Source: Alphaproteobacteria bacterium (GTDB lineage: Bacteria > Pseudomonadota > Alphaproteobacteria > MPNO01 > VGEU01). Taken from it: a stretch of 49,233 bases of DNA. Position 1 is the first letter of the stretch. The number at the start of each line of letters is the position of its first letter. Location: positions 1-49,233 of the forward strand of contig VGEU01000001.1 of NCBI GenBank assembly GCA_016869145.1, given 5' to 3'. The position numbers and the translations under genes are program-made. Shown here piece after piece: positions 7,509-17,543 of the stretch. Below the pieces are notes generated by a model. It was not told where the DNA came from, searched no databases, and saw only the letters and a program-made list of their open reading frames with translations.

Positions 7509-8834
7509 TCAGGCGACCGCGCGGCACGCGGTATCGAGCGCGCGGACGGTCTCCTCGAAATCCTTGTCGGTATGGACCGAGGAGACGAAGCCGCGCACCA
7601 TCGGGAGCACGTAGAGCCCCGCCTTCATCTGCGCCACGTTGAGCTTCCGCGTGCGGTCGGCATCGGCCGCCATCACGTCGGCATGGTTCGCCGGCGGGCG
7701 CGGCATGAAGATGATCTGCCACAGGGACGCCTCGCCGACGGCGAGCGCCGGCAGGTTGTGGCGGTCGAGCACCTTCTGGCATTCGCGCCGGATCAGGTCC
7801 GCGCGGGCGTTGAGCGTCTTGTAGTAGCCCGGCTCCTTCAGGATCCGGAGCGAGGCGAGACCGGCGACCGCGGCGATCGGGTTGCCGTGGAGCGTGCCGT
7901 TGACATAGGCGTAGTTGGGCTTCCCCTTGTAGGACGGCGCTGCGAGGCCGATGACATCGGCGCGCCCCGCGACGCAGCCCAAGGGGCCGCCGCCGCCGAC
8001 GACCTTGCCGTAGCTCGCGAGGTCGGGCTTGACCCCGAAATACTCCTGGGCGCCGCCATAGGCGAGCCGGAAGCCCGTCACCACCTCGTCGAAAATGAGG
8101 AGGATGCCGTTGTCGTCGCAGATCTTGCGGAGACCGGGGAGGAAGTCGGGCTTCGGGAAGATGATGCGCTGCGCCGGCTCGACGATGATCGCGGCGAGGT
8201 CGTCGCGGTTCTCACGCACGATGCGGCGTACCACCTCGAGGTCGTTATAGGGCGCGATCAGGATCGACTGCGCGAGCCCGCTCGGGATGCCGCCTGTCTC
8301 CGGCTGGCCGGCCGGATAGTTGGAGAGCGCCTTCGGCGTCACGCTGAAGGCGGAGTAGTCGTGGTTACCGTGGTAGCCGCCCTCGAACTTGAGGATCTTG
8401 CTCTTGCCTGAATGAGCGCGCGCCATGCGCATGGCGTAGAACGTCGCTTCGGAGCCGGTCGAGGTGAAGGTGATCTTCTCCGCGCACGGGATCGCCGCCT
8501 GGAGCTCCTGGGCGAGGTGAAGCGCGGCCTCGTTGAGCGTGCCGAAGAAGTGCATCCCCTTGGCCGCCTGCTCCTGCACCGCGGCGACGATCGCGGGATG
8601 GGCGTGACCGAGGATGAGGGCGCCGGCGCCGCCGACATAGTCGATGTACCAGCGGCCGCGGACGTCCTGGAGCCGTGAACCCTCGCCTTTGTGGATCACG
8701 AACCGCACGTCGTTCGGCAGCGAATAGCCGCCGAGCCCGGCGCCGGGCAGGAGACGCTCGGCGAGCGCGTAATAGGCCTCGTGCGTCATCGCGCCGGGGC
8801 CGGTCTCAACGGCGATGGTGTCTTCGGGCGTCAT
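7509..8834 (-). CDS. Class III PLP aminotransferase, glutamate-1-semialdehyde-aminomutase-like
   Basis: 441 residues, typical of class III aminotransferases. Visible signatures are GHAHPAIV, STGSEATFYAMRMAR (phosphate binding), IIVEPAQR, LIFDEVVTGFR and the PLP lysine Lys277 in SYGKVVGGG. The fold and the NGTLHGNP segment near residue 310 resemble HemL-like aminomutases and related omega-transaminases. HemL itself is unlikely because the context is catabolic: it follows hyuA by 77 bases on the same strand and precedes a carboxymuconolactone-decarboxylase-like gene. It may act on an amino acid released by the hydantoinase-type enzyme; the substrate is not identifiable. Confidence 0.85.
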   Translation of the reverse strand: MTPEDTIAVETGPGAMTHEAYYALAERLLPGAGLGGYSLPNDVRFVIHKGEGSRLQDVRGRWYIDYVGGAGALILGHAHPAIVAAVQEQAAKGMHFFGTLNEAALHLAQELQAAIPCAEKITFTSTGSEATFYAMRMARAHSGKSKILKFEGGYHGNHDYSAFSVTPKALSNYPAGQPETGGIPSGLAQSILIAPYNDLEVVRRIVRENRDDLAAIIVEPAQRIIFPKPDFLPGLRKICDDNGILLIFDEVVTGFRLAYGGAQEYFGVKPDLASYGKVVGGGGPLGCVAGRADVIGLAAPSYKGKPNYAYVNGTLHGNPIAAVAGLASLRILKEPGYYKTLNARADLIRRECQKVLDRHNLPALAVGEASLWQIIFMPRPPANHADVMAADADRTRKLNVAQMKAGLYVLPMVRGFVSSVHTDKDFEETVRALDTACRAVA

Positions 8835-8911
8835 CGGGACCTCACGGGGTCAAAAGGGGTCCGTCGGCGGACCTGTTCGGAAGCTAATCGTCGGACAAGC
8901 GCAAAACAAGC

Positions 8912-10966
8912 TCACCCGACCGCGCCGGCGCGGCAGTCGAGCGTGCCCGACGCCAGCACCGTGATGCGCCAGCCGGGCGGCACGACCGAGGTGCCGCCGG
9001 CCTCCTCGAGGATCATCGGGCCGGTCAAGACGTCGCCGATCTGGAGCTTCGCCCGGTCGAAGACGGGGCAATCGGTCCAGCCGTCGCCGAACCAGACCGG
9101 GCGCCGCTCGATCAGCGGGTCGCCCTTTCCCTCCGGTGCGAACTCGAGCGTCGGCTTGTCGATCAGGCCGAGCGAGACGAGACGGATATTGACGATCTCG
9201 GCGTCGTTCTCGGCATCGGCATAGCCGAAGGTCTGCTTGTGGCGCGCGCCGAACGCGGCACGGAGATCGTCCCACGTCGCGGTCGCCGGATCGCAGCCGA
9301 TGGTGAGCGTGTAGGACTGGCCGGCATAGCGCATGTCGAGGGTGAAATTATGCGCCTGGCGTGCCGGCTCGAAACCGTCGCGGGCGAGGTCCTTCGCCCC
9401 CTCGTCCAACATCGCCCGACAGCGTTGCTTGAACACCGCCGGGTCGAGTGTGCCGAGCCGGCCGCCCCAGGCGAGAACGCGGTCGTGACGCTGGTCGGCG
9501 AGGAGCTGGCCAAGCGCCGACAGATGACCGGGAAAGCGCGGCACGATCACGTGCGGGATCGCGAGCTCCTCGGCGACCAGGAACACGTGCATCGGCCCGG
9601 CGCCGCCGAAGCCGAGGAGCGCGAAGTCGCGCGGATCGAAGCCGCGATTGACGGAGACCTCGCGCACGGCACCCGCCATCTTGGCGGTCGCGATGCGGAT
9701 CACGCCGTCGGCGAGACCGACGATGTCCTCGCTGGCACCGAGCTCTCGGGCGAGACCACGGAACGCCTCCTCCGCGCGCGGCTTCGAGAGCTGGAGCCCG
9801 CCGGCGAGCGTGCGCGTGGTCGGCAGCCGGCCGAGGATCAGGTTCGCGTCCGAGATCGTCGGCAGTGTCCCGCCGCGCTGGTAGCAGGCCGGCCCCGGCA
9901 ACGCGCCGGCGCTCCGCGGGCCGACCTCGAGCGTGCCGTCCTTCTGCACCCAGGCGATCGAGCCGCCGCCGGCGCCGATCGTGTGGATATCGAGCTGCGG
10001 CACCTGGAGCGGATAGGACTCGATCTGGTTGGCGTGGCTGATCCGCGGCGTCAATGCATGGATCAGCGCGACATCGGTCGAGGTGCCGCCCATGTCGAAG
10101 GTGATGCAGTCGGCGACGCCGGCCATGGCGCAGATGCGGACGCTGCCCCCGACGCCGCCGACCGGACCCGACAGGAACGTGCCGGCCGCGAAATCGGCGG
10201 CCTGTGCGAGCGTCATGGCGCCGCCATTCGAACCCATGATGTTGACCGGCGCGGCGAGGCCGTGGCCCTCGAGCTCGGCCGCGAGCGTCTTGAGGTAGGT
10301 CCGCACCACCGGCGTGAGATAGGCATTGAGCACCGCGGTCGAGAACCGCTCGAACTCGCCGCGCTCGTTGACGACCGATGTCGATTCGCAGACCGGCACC
10401 GCGCCGAGCCGCGCGCGGAGCCTATCGCCCGCGCTTCGTTCCGGCGCGCCATTGAGATAGGCGTTGATGAAGCAGATCGCGACCGATTCGACACCTTGGG
10501 CCGCGAGGGTCCGCGCGAGCGTGTCGAAGTCGTAGCCCTCGATCGAGCGCAGCACGGTCCCGTCGGCCGCGGTGCGCTCGGGCACCTCGAACCGGAGATC
10601 GCGCGGCACGAGCGGCTTGGGACGGACGAATTTGAGGTCGAACAGGCCGCCGATGAGCCGCCGCGTCCGCCCGATCTCGAGCGTGTCGCGGAAGCCCTCG
10701 GTCGTCAGGAGCGCCGTCTTCGCGCCCTTCTGCTCGAGGAGCGCGTTGGTCGCGATCGTCGTGCCGTGCACGAACGCGCGAACCTCGGCACCGTCGATGC
10801 CAAGCGAGCCGAGCGCGTTGAGGACGCCCTTCCACTGGCTGCCGGGGAGCGAAGGCACCTTCGCCGACTTGATCTCCTGCGACACCGTGTCGAGGCAGAG
10901 GATGTCCGTGAACGTGCCACCGACGTCGACGCCGATGAGATAGCGCGCGGTTGCCATGGCCGCCAT
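8912..10966 (-). CDS. hyuA: Hydantoinase/oxoprolinase subunit A (HyuA family)
   Basis: 684 residues from ATG10966; a second in-frame ATG at 10957 is also possible. The ASKHA-type nucleotide site is visible near the start (GVDVGGTFTDIL) with HGTTIATNALLE, and the mid-protein FDMGGTSTDVALI repeat. This is the ATP-using subunit of N-methylhydantoinase / 5-oxoprolinase / acetone-carboxylase-like enzymes, which open cyclic amides or carboxylate ketones at the cost of ATP. The ATG overlaps the stop of hyuB as TAATG, so the two subunits are translationally coupled. Confidence 0.9.
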   Translation of the reverse strand: MAAMATARYLIGVDVGGTFTDILCLDTVSQEIKSAKVPSLPGSQWKGVLNALGSLGIDGAEVRAFVHGTTIATNALLEQKGAKTALLTTEGFRDTLEIGRTRRLIGGLFDLKFVRPKPLVPRDLRFEVPERTAADGTVLRSIEGYDFDTLARTLAAQGVESVAICFINAYLNGAPERSAGDRLRARLGAVPVCESTSVVNERGEFERFSTAVLNAYLTPVVRTYLKTLAAELEGHGLAAPVNIMGSNGGAMTLAQAADFAAGTFLSGPVGGVGGSVRICAMAGVADCITFDMGGTSTDVALIHALTPRISHANQIESYPLQVPQLDIHTIGAGGGSIAWVQKDGTLEVGPRSAGALPGPACYQRGGTLPTISDANLILGRLPTTRTLAGGLQLSKPRAEEAFRGLARELGASEDIVGLADGVIRIATAKMAGAVREVSVNRGFDPRDFALLGFGGAGPMHVFLVAEELAIPHVIVPRFPGHLSALGQLLADQRHDRVLAWGGRLGTLDPAVFKQRCRAMLDEGAKDLARDGFEPARQAHNFTLDMRYAGQSYTLTIGCDPATATWDDLRAAFGARHKQTFGYADAENDAEIVNIRLVSLGLIDKPTLEFAPEGKGDPLIERRPVWFGDGWTDCPVFDRAKLQIGDVLTGPMILEEAGGTSVVPPGWRITVLASGTLDCRAGAVG

Positions 10967-12978
10967 TACATCTCGGGCGCGGAACGGACGACGCGGAGCT
11001 CGACCCGGTCGCCGGGCGCGGCCGCGAGGAGACGGAGGCTCGACGGACCGACCTGCACGGTCTCGCCGTCGCCACCGCCGATCCGCGCCCACGCGCGCAC
11101 CGGGGCGGCGCGTCCGGTCGAGAGCTCGATCAGCGTCCGGTCGGTGACGCCGAGACGCCGGGCAAGCGCGGCCGACACGCGAAACTGGCGGCGCGGACCG
11201 TCCTCGATCTCCTCATTGGCCACCGCGACCGCAACGTGGACCCGGCTCGCGGCGATCGCCCGGCGCCCGCGCGCGGTCGCCGCCTTGTCGATGGTGCCGT
11301 TCGCATCGACGACGACGCCGTAGCGGCGCTCGGCGAGCACCCGCGAGAGATAGCCCTCGCGCACGTCGGCCGCCACGCGCTCCGGCGCGCGTTCCAGCGG
11401 ATCGCCGTAGCCGCCGCCGCCCGCGGTCTCCTCGAGCACCACGTCGTTCTTGCCGAGCATGAACCCGGAGACCTTGCCCGGCATCGTCGAGGGCTCGACG
11501 ATCTTGCCGTCACGGACCACGACGAAGCGGTTGGCGGCGCCGTTCCGCCCGCCCGCGACGCCATAAGGCGGGATGACGTTCTTCTCCGACAACACCGAGA
11601 GCATCGCGCGGTCGCCGAGGACGCGGACGGCGCGGCGGAGCCCGAAGCCGCCCCGGTACATCCCGTCGCCGCAGCTTCCCTCGCGGATCTCGCAGCGATC
11701 GACGCGGAGCGGGAACTGGCTCTCCACGGTCTCGACCGATTGGATCGAGTTGAAGTCACCCTCGTTGTAGCTCCGGACCGCGTTCGAGCCGTCGACGCCG
11801 TTCGATGCGCCGGTGCCGCCGGCCGGCCATTCGTAGTGGATGAACGTGCCGCCGGCCGCGCGCGGGCCCGCGACGTGGACATGGTTGGCGCCGCCCTTGA
11901 GGTCGCCGACGGTCATCTCCGGCACGATCTGGCCCATCGCCGCGGCGACGACCGAATCGATCGTGAACTTGACCTCGGCCATGCCGCCGCACGGCGCCGG
12001 GTCGCGCGCGTTGATGAAACTGCCGACCGGGGCGATCACCTCGATCGGGTTGAACGAGCCGTGATTGATCGGCGTCCGCGGATCGAGGAACGACTTCACG
12101 ATCGTGCCGACGGCATTGAGGGCGAGTGCGGGCCCGCAATTGGTCGGACCGTTGGTCTGCGGCGAGGTGCCGGTGAAGTCGGCGATGATGCGATCGCCGG
12201 CAACGGTGAGCTTGAGGCGGATGACGAGCGGGTCGGGGTTGGTGCCGTCGCTCTCGACATAGCCCTCGGCGAAATAGTCGCCGTCGGGACACTCGGCGAT
12301 GCGGGCCCGGAGCTGGCGCTCGGCGCGGAGGATCAGCTCCTCGATGCCGTCGAGGAGGCCCTTGCCGCCGAAGCGCTGGAACAGCCGCGCCAGATGCTCG
12401 CCCGCCTTGCGGCCGGTTCCGATCATCCCGTTGAAGTCGCCGAGACGCTCGGTTCGCCCGCGCATGTTGTTGAACAGGAGGTCGAGGAACGCCTGGTTCA
12501 TCACGCCTTTCGACGCAATGCGCGTCGGCGGGATTCGGATGCCTTCCTGGATGATCTCGTTGACGCGCCCGGAGAGGCTGCCCGGTGTCATGCCCCCGAC
12601 GTCGTTCCAGTGGCAGCGGATCGCGGCGAACAGCGCGAGCGCACCCTCGTGGAACACGGGATGGAGGAGGAGGACGTCGTTGAGATGCGTGCCGCCCGTA
12701 TAGGGATCGTTGTGCAGGAACAGATCGCCCGCGTGGATATCACCGCGGAACGCCTTCACCACCTCGCGCGTCGAATAGGGGACGGCGAAGATGTGGATCG
12801 GGTGATCGGCGAGACCTTGCGCGACCTGGCGCCCGTCGGCCGCCATCAGGGCACACGAAAAGTCGTGGCCTTCGTAGATGATCGGCGCGTAGGACGAATG
12901 GATGACGTTCGCGCGCATCTCGTTGACGACCGCGATCAACGACTCGCGGATCAGTTCGAGACGGACAAGATCCTGCAT
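10966..12978 (-). CDS. hyuB: Hydantoinase/oxoprolinase subunit B (HyuB family)
   Basis: 670 residues from ATG12978. The upstream open frame contains low-complexity antisense sequence, and the ATG begins the usual HyuB N terminus (LELIRESLIAVVNEM). Family blocks include SSYAPIIYEGHDFSCALM, LHNDPYTGGTHLNDV, the glycine-rich substrate region GGTGASNGVDG and the late GGGGYGDPLERAP. It forms the catalytic partner of HyuA, whose start codon overlaps its stop by one base. Neighbouring aminotransferase suggests amino-acid or cyclic-imide breakdown. No racemase or carbamoylase is nearby. Confidence 0.9.
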   Translation of the reverse strand: MQDLVRLELIRESLIAVVNEMRANVIHSSYAPIIYEGHDFSCALMAADGRQVAQGLADHPIHIFAVPYSTREVVKAFRGDIHAGDLFLHNDPYTGGTHLNDVLLLHPVFHEGALALFAAIRCHWNDVGGMTPGSLSGRVNEIIQEGIRIPPTRIASKGVMNQAFLDLLFNNMRGRTERLGDFNGMIGTGRKAGEHLARLFQRFGGKGLLDGIEELILRAERQLRARIAECPDGDYFAEGYVESDGTNPDPLVIRLKLTVAGDRIIADFTGTSPQTNGPTNCGPALALNAVGTIVKSFLDPRTPINHGSFNPIEVIAPVGSFINARDPAPCGGMAEVKFTIDSVVAAAMGQIVPEMTVGDLKGGANHVHVAGPRAAGGTFIHYEWPAGGTGASNGVDGSNAVRSYNEGDFNSIQSVETVESQFPLRVDRCEIREGSCGDGMYRGGFGLRRAVRVLGDRAMLSVLSEKNVIPPYGVAGGRNGAANRFVVVRDGKIVEPSTMPGKVSGFMLGKNDVVLEETAGGGGYGDPLERAPERVAADVREGYLSRVLAERRYGVVVDANGTIDKAATARGRRAIAASRVHVAVAVANEEIEDGPRRQFRVSAALARRLGVTDRTLIELSTGRAAPVRAWARIGGGDGETVQVGPSSLRLLAAAPGDRVELRVVRSAPEM

Positions 12979-13036
12979 CCGGGGTTCCCTGGTTCCGGGC
13001 CTCGCTCGCGCGCGGCGCGCGCGGCGCCGGACCCTA

Positions 13037-14131
13037 TCAAAAATCGCGGCCTTGACCAATAAGCCGATCGGCGGCGCGCCGCGCGAGGCCGTCGAGAACC
13101 AGAAGCCAGGCATCGGCGATCGCCGCGGGTGTGGCGTGATCGCGGACGAATGTCTGACCGGCGGCGATGCGCCCGCGCGCCGCGCCCGGATTGGCGAGCG
13201 CCCAGGCGATGCCCTCGACGAGATCGTCGCCGACCCAGCCATAGGCGGCGAGGTCAAGATAGGCCGGCAGCTTATGGGCGACCACGAGGCGCCCGGCACG
13301 GAGCGCCTGGACCATGCGGTTGCCGCTCTTGAGCCGATCGAGCGGGCTCTCTAGGTCGACCGGCAGGATCACGATGTCGGTTCGCGTCAAGCTGCGGGCG
13401 AGCGCCTCGACCGACCAGCGGACGAGGCGGATCGACGCGCCGGCGGCACCCGGCGGCACGGCGTCGCTCACGATCGCGAGCTCGAATGGCTGGAGCCGTC
13501 CGAGCCGCGGCAGATCGCGCTGGATCAGGCGGTCGAGCGCGACGCGGTGCGGACCCGAGAGACCGAACCAGACGAGCCGGAGCGGTGTCCCCGGCGCGAA
13601 AGCGACGACCGCCTCGGGCAACTCGGCCGGATCGGGCACGAACGCGATCCGCTGTCGGGGCAGCAACGGCGCGAGCGTCGCCATGAGCGCCTGGCTCGAG
13701 GTCGTGACGGCATCGACCGTGCCGGCGAGATCGCGGAAGAATGCGGCCGCGGCCTTCGTGAACGCGGCGCCGAACTAGGCGCTGCGCGCGACCTCGTAGT
13801 CGGGCCCGAATTTGAGATCGGTGACGTCGAGGACGATCCGGGTTCCGGCGGCGCGATGCCGCGCGACAAAATCGAGGAGCGCCGGCGCGACCGCCGGCGC
13901 CGAGCGGAGCGTCGTCTCCTTGATCTGGGGCACGACGATCGTGCCCACGGTGAAGCCGCGCGAGAGTGCGCGGCCGATCGGTGCGATCTCGACGAGGCGG
14001 CCGCGCGCCCGGATCGCATGATAGGGGATGGTCGCCCGGTACCGCGTGCTGGCGAGCCGTGTCGCCGGCGCCGTCGCGTCGGCGTCCGGGTCTTCGGTCG
14101 CGGCGAGGAAGAGGATGGTCGATTGCGCCAT
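13037..14131 (-). pseudogene. Glycosyltransferase interrupted by an in-frame TAG
   Basis: One frame runs from ATG14131 to 13037 (365 codons) and is broken only by TAG at 13775-13777. Upstream: 118 residues with IVVPQIKET and IVLDVTDLKFGPDYE, like the donor-side half of surface-polysaccharide glycosyltransferases. Downstream the same frame continues without a break (FGAAFTKAAAAFFRDL, then TSSQALMATLAP) to a GT-B type C-terminal segment SGNRMVQALRAG and a late GRIAAGQTFV. A single CAG-to-TAG change would explain it. It may be a recent pseudogene, a sequencing error, or a suppressed amber codon. ATG13684 could restart the C-terminal half. Confidence 0.7.
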
Positions 14132-14180
14132 GCGGCCCGGGGTCCTCGGCTCGACGCCATTATCGCATCGGACCCGCCGG

Positions 14181-14209
14181 TTGGCAGTCCCCCGGGGCCA
14201 CGATAGATT
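14181..14209 (+). promoter_or_regulatory. Putative sigma70-type promoter of the CoA ligase gene
   Basis: TTGGCA (14181-14186), 17-base spacer, TAGATT (14204-14209), 29 bases before ATG14239. The same -10 hexamer occurs in the promoter proposed for the ABC operon. Confidence 0.5.
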
Positions 14210-14238
14210 GCGCCCGACCGAGACCAGGACCGCACCCC

Positions 14239-15897
14239 ATGGCCGAGCCGACCGCCCACGTCGACACCTTCATCCGCGACAACCTGCCGCCGCGCAGCCT
14301 GTGGCCGACCATGGACTATTCCGTCCTGCCCGAGCTCGCCGCCTACCCGCCCCGCTTCAACGCCGCGGTCGAGCTCCTCGACAAGATGGTGGCGGCCGGC
14401 TACGCCGACAAACCCGCGATCCTGTTCGGCCGCGACAGCTGGACCTATGGCGCGCTCCTCGCGCGCGCCAATCGGATCGCGGGCGTACTCGTCGAGGACT
14501 GCGGCCTCGTCCCAGGGATGCGGGTCCTGTTGCGCTCGGGCAACCATCCGATGGTGGTCGCGGCCTGGTTCGCCGTGCTCAAGGCCGGCGGCATTGCGAT
14601 CGCGACCATGCCGGTGCTCCGCGAGCGCGAGCTCGTGTTCATGGTCAACCGGGCGAAGATCCAGTTCGCGATCTCCGACATCAAGCTCGCCGACGACATC
14701 GAGAAGGCCAAGGCCGGCGCGCCCGATCTCCGCCGCATTCTCTATTTCGGGACCGACCGGCAGGACGGTCTCGAGGCGCTGATGGCGGCGAAGCCCGCGC
14801 ACTTCGCCAGTGTCGACACCGCGGCCGACGATGTCGCGATCATCGGCTTCACCTCGGGCTCGACCGGCCAGCCCAAGGGCACGATCCATTTCCACCGCGA
14901 TCTACTCGCCGTCGCCGACACGTTCATCCGCTACGTGGTCAAGATCCGGCCCGGCGACATCGTCTGCGGCAGCCCGCAGATCGCCTTTCTCTATGGTCTG
15001 TGCGCCTTCATGGTCGACACGCTGCGCTTCGGTGGCACGAGCGTGCTCCTCGAGCGGGCGACGCCGGAGTTGCTTCTCCAGACCATCCAGGACTACCGCG
15101 CCACCGTCTGCTTCTCGACGCCCTCGGGCTACAAGCTGATGCTCGACAAGGCCGGCGACTACGATCTCTCCTCGCTCCGGGTCTGCGTCGCCGGCGGCGA
15201 GCCGCTGGCGCCGGCCACCTTCAACGCCTGGGAGAAGATCACGGGCGTCCGCATGATCAACGGGCTCGGCATCTCGGAGCTCCTCCACATCTTCATCTCG
15301 GCCGCCGGCCCCGACATCAAGCCCGGGCTGATCGGCAAGGCGATCCCGGGCTTCGAGGTCCGGGTCGTCGACGAGGCCTTCAACGACGTCAAGCCGGGCG
15401 AGACCGGCCAGATGATCGTCAAGGGGCCGAACGGGTGCCGCTATCTCGACGACATCGAGCGCCAGAAGAAGTACATCCGCGATGGCTGGAACCTGTCGGG
15501 AGATCTCTGCCGCATCGACGCCGACGGCTACATCTCCTACGAGGCGCGGACCGACGACATGATCCTGACCGCGGGCTACAACGTCTCCGGCCTCGAGGTC
15601 GAAAGCGTCCTGCTCGAGCATCCGAAGGTGAAGGAATGCGCGGTCGTCGGCTCGCCCGACAAGGATCGCGGCCAGATCGTCAAGGCCTTCGTTGTGCTGG
15701 CGACCGGCGCGAGCCCGGGCGAGGACACCACGCTCGAGCTGCAGAACTTCGTGAAGAGCCAGATCGCGGCGTTCAAATACCCGCGCGCGATCGAGTTCGT
15801 CGCCGATCTGCCGCTGACCGCGACCGGCAAGATCCAGCGCGGCGCGCTGCGCCAGCTCGAGCGCGAACGCGCCGCGGGAACCGGCGGGACTACTTGA
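14239..15897 (+). CDS. Benzoate/2-aminobenzoate-CoA ligase family acyl-CoA synthetase
   Basis: 552 residues from ATG14239; the longer open frame upstream is antisense to the glycosyltransferase. This is an ANL-superfamily adenylating enzyme: P-loop TSGSTGQPKG at 205-214, FSTPSGYKLML, the A5-type GLGISELLHIF, SGDLCRIDADGYISYEARTDDMI, and the catalytic Lys531 in ATGKIQR. The pattern without fatty-acid-specific inserts and the LPPRSLWP N terminus fit the benzoate / 2-aminobenzoate-CoA ligase group, which activates aromatic acids with ATP and CoA. The rest of an aromatic-CoA pathway is not adjacent. It overlaps the end of the next, convergent gene by 8 bases. Confidence 0.85.
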   Translation: MAEPTAHVDTFIRDNLPPRSLWPTMDYSVLPELAAYPPRFNAAVELLDKMVAAGYADKPAILFGRDSWTYGALLARANRIAGVLVEDCGLVPGMRVLLRSGNHPMVVAAWFAVLKAGGIAIATMPVLRERELVFMVNRAKIQFAISDIKLADDIEKAKAGAPDLRRILYFGTDRQDGLEALMAAKPAHFASVDTAADDVAIIGFTSGSTGQPKGTIHFHRDLLAVADTFIRYVVKIRPGDIVCGSPQIAFLYGLCAFMVDTLRFGGTSVLLERATPELLLQTIQDYRATVCFSTPSGYKLMLDKAGDYDLSSLRVCVAGGEPLAPATFNAWEKITGVRMINGLGISELLHIFISAAGPDIKPGLIGKAIPGFEVRVVDEAFNDVKPGETGQMIVKGPNGCRYLDDIERQKKYIRDGWNLSGDLCRIDADGYISYEARTDDMILTAGYNVSGLEVESVLLEHPKVKECAVVGSPDKDRGQIVKAFVVLATGASPGEDTTLELQNFVKSQIAAFKYPRAIEFVADLPLTATGKIQRGALRQLERERAAGTGGTT

Positions 15898-16288
15898 CGA
15901 TATCGCAGACGTAGGTTGTCACGACCGGGCCGATCGCATCGGCCGTCGCCTTGTTGAACGACACCGTCGCCTCGAGCCGGGTCGTCAGCACCTCGCGCTT
16001 CTTCTCGTCGCCATAGACGATCTCGCGCAGCGCCGCCGCCGTGCCGGCCTTGCAGTCGAAATGCGCGAGCAGCTGACGGGCTTCGGCCTTCTTGTCGCCG
16101 ACCGCCTTGGGCTCGCGGTAGACGATCCGCGTCCAGGCCGTCTTGACGTCGCCCGCGATCCGAACGCCCGGTGTGTCGAGATAGATCTTCCCGTCCGAAT
16201 CCTCGCCGACGACCTCCCACTGCTGCGCCGCCGCCGGCGTCGCCGCCACCGCCAGAACCACGCCCGCGACGATAGCCCACCTGGTCAT
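15890..16288 (-). CDS. Exported surface-adhesin-E-like small protein
   Basis: 132 residues. A clear signal peptide ends around ATPAAAQQ (about residue 22), and the strong GAAGGAGG lies 4 bases before ATG16288. The mature part has the pattern seen in adhesin-E-like / SH3-sized periplasmic proteins: WEVVGEDSDGKIYLD, KTAWTRIVY, and two cysteines (DCK and YVCDIVK) that could pair. Function in this family is poorly known. Nothing links it to its neighbours; the 89-base upstream gap is AT-rich for this genome (16322-16345) and may hold its promoter. Confidence 0.6.
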   Translation of the reverse strand: MTRWAIVAGVVLAVAATPAAAQQWEVVGEDSDGKIYLDTPGVRIAGDVKTAWTRIVYREPKAVGDKKAEARQLLAHFDCKAGTAAALREIVYGDEKKREVLTTRLEATVSFNKATADAIGPVVTTYVCDIVK

Positions 16289-16377
16289 GTTGCCTCCTTC
16301 GTCTGATCCCTGAAGTTGCGCGAAAATTAGAGGGTTTTTCAGCTATTTCGAGCTTCTTGTCGAGGTGATATCGAGGT

Positions 16378-17370
16378 TCAACGGCGGCGCGGCTCGAGGA
16401 TCACCTTGCCGCGTACCTGGCGGTTCCGGATCACATCAAAGCCGGGCACGAAATCGGCGAGCGCGAAACGCGCCTGCACCGGCACGCGGATCTTGCCGGC
16501 GAGATAGAGCGCGAAGATCTCGTCCTGCACCCGCTGCACCCAGGCCGGATCGCGATCGCGATAGTCGCTCCAGTTGACGCCGGTGACCGCGATGTTCTTG
16601 AGGAGGAGATAGTTCGCCTTGACGGTCGGTATCTCGCCGCCGGTGAAGCCGACGACCACCTGCCGGCCACGCCAGTTGAGCGCGCGGAGCGCACCGTCGA
16701 ACGTCTCGCCGCCAACCATCTCGATCACGACGTCGACGCCGCCGCCGGTGATCTGGCGGATGTCGGCGCGCACGCGCTCGCGGAGGTCGTGGCCGGACAG
16801 ATCGATCACGTGATCGGCGCCGTTCTCGCGCGCGAGGTCGGCCTTGGCGGGCGAGGTGAGCCCCGCGATCACCGTGCAGCCGAACGCCTTGGCGAGCTGC
16901 ATGGCGCCGATGCCGACGCTCCCGGTCGCCGCCGTCACGAGGACGCTTTCGCTCGCCTTCACCGCGGCCCGATCGACGAGGGCGAAGTGCGCGGTCTGGT
17001 AGGCAATACCGACCGCGGCGGCCTCATCGAACCCCATCGCGTCCGGGATGGGGTAGCAGTGCGTCGCCGGCGCGACGAGCTCCTCGGCAAAGGCGCCGTA
17101 CTCGACCTGCACCATCACGCGGTCGCCGACCCGGAGGGCCGCGACGTCCGCGCCGAGCGCCGCGACGACGCCGGCGCACTCCTTGCCGGGGCTGAAGGGG
17201 AGCGGCGGCCTGACCTGGTAGCGGCCGGCGATCACCAGGAGATCGGGAAAATTGATCGCTGCGGCGTGGACGTCGATCCGGACCTCGCCCTTGCCCGGCA
17301 CCAAGGAGGGGACGTCCTCGATCGCGAGGTCCTCCGGCGCCCCGAGCTTCCGCGCGATGATTGCCCGCAT
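16378..17370 (-). CDS. Quinone oxidoreductase-like zinc-free medium-chain dehydrogenase
   Basis: 330 residues. GroES-like N-terminal half with [14 protein letters not shown] and [12 protein letters not shown], then a Rossmann half with [14 protein letters not shown] and a late HPRIALDE-free ending, RGKVILEP. The structural-zinc cysteine cluster of alcohol dehydrogenases is missing, so it belongs to the NADPH:quinone oxidoreductase (QOR/crotonyl-CoA-reductase-like) group. Substrates could be quinones, enones or enoyl-CoA. It is divergent from alanine dehydrogenase across 173 bases. Confidence 0.85.
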   Translation of the reverse strand: MRAIIARKLGAPEDLAIEDVPSLVPGKGEVRIDVHAAAINFPDLLVIAGRYQVRPPLPFSPGKECAGVVAALGADVAALRVGDRVMVQVEYGAFAEELVAPATHCYPIPDAMGFDEAAAVGIAYQTAHFALVDRAAVKASESVLVTAATGSVGIGAMQLAKAFGCTVIAGLTSPAKADLARENGADHVIDLSGHDLRERVRADIRQITGGGVDVVIEMVGGETFDGALRALNWRGRQVVVGFTGGEIPTVKANYLLLKNIAVTGVNWSDYRDRDPAWVQRVQDEIFALYLAGKIRVPVQARFALADFVPGFDVIRNRQVRGKVILEPRRR

Positions 17371-17543
17371 GTTGCCCTGCCCTTGCCGACCGCCGGTCCC
17401 GCCCCAATGTGAACGAAACCCGCGCCGTTCCCTGGGACAATCCGCTTATAGACAGCCCGGCGGCCGCGGTCCAGTTTCCGCCCTGCCGGTCGTCGACCAG
17501 GCACCCTGGCCAAACACGACGGCCAGCCACGATGGAGAGCGCG

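Noticed and set aside
7509-8834. HemL, glutamate-1-semialdehyde aminomutase for haem synthesis
   Set aside because: Only the fold matches; the neighbouring genes are hydantoinase subunits and a carboxymuconolactone-decarboxylase-like gene, and no other haem gene is near.
10966-13299. Upstream extension of hyuB to 777 residues
   Set aside because: The extra N-terminal sequence overlaps the glycosyltransferase in an antisense-like frame and has no family match; ATG12978 starts the usual HyuB N terminus.
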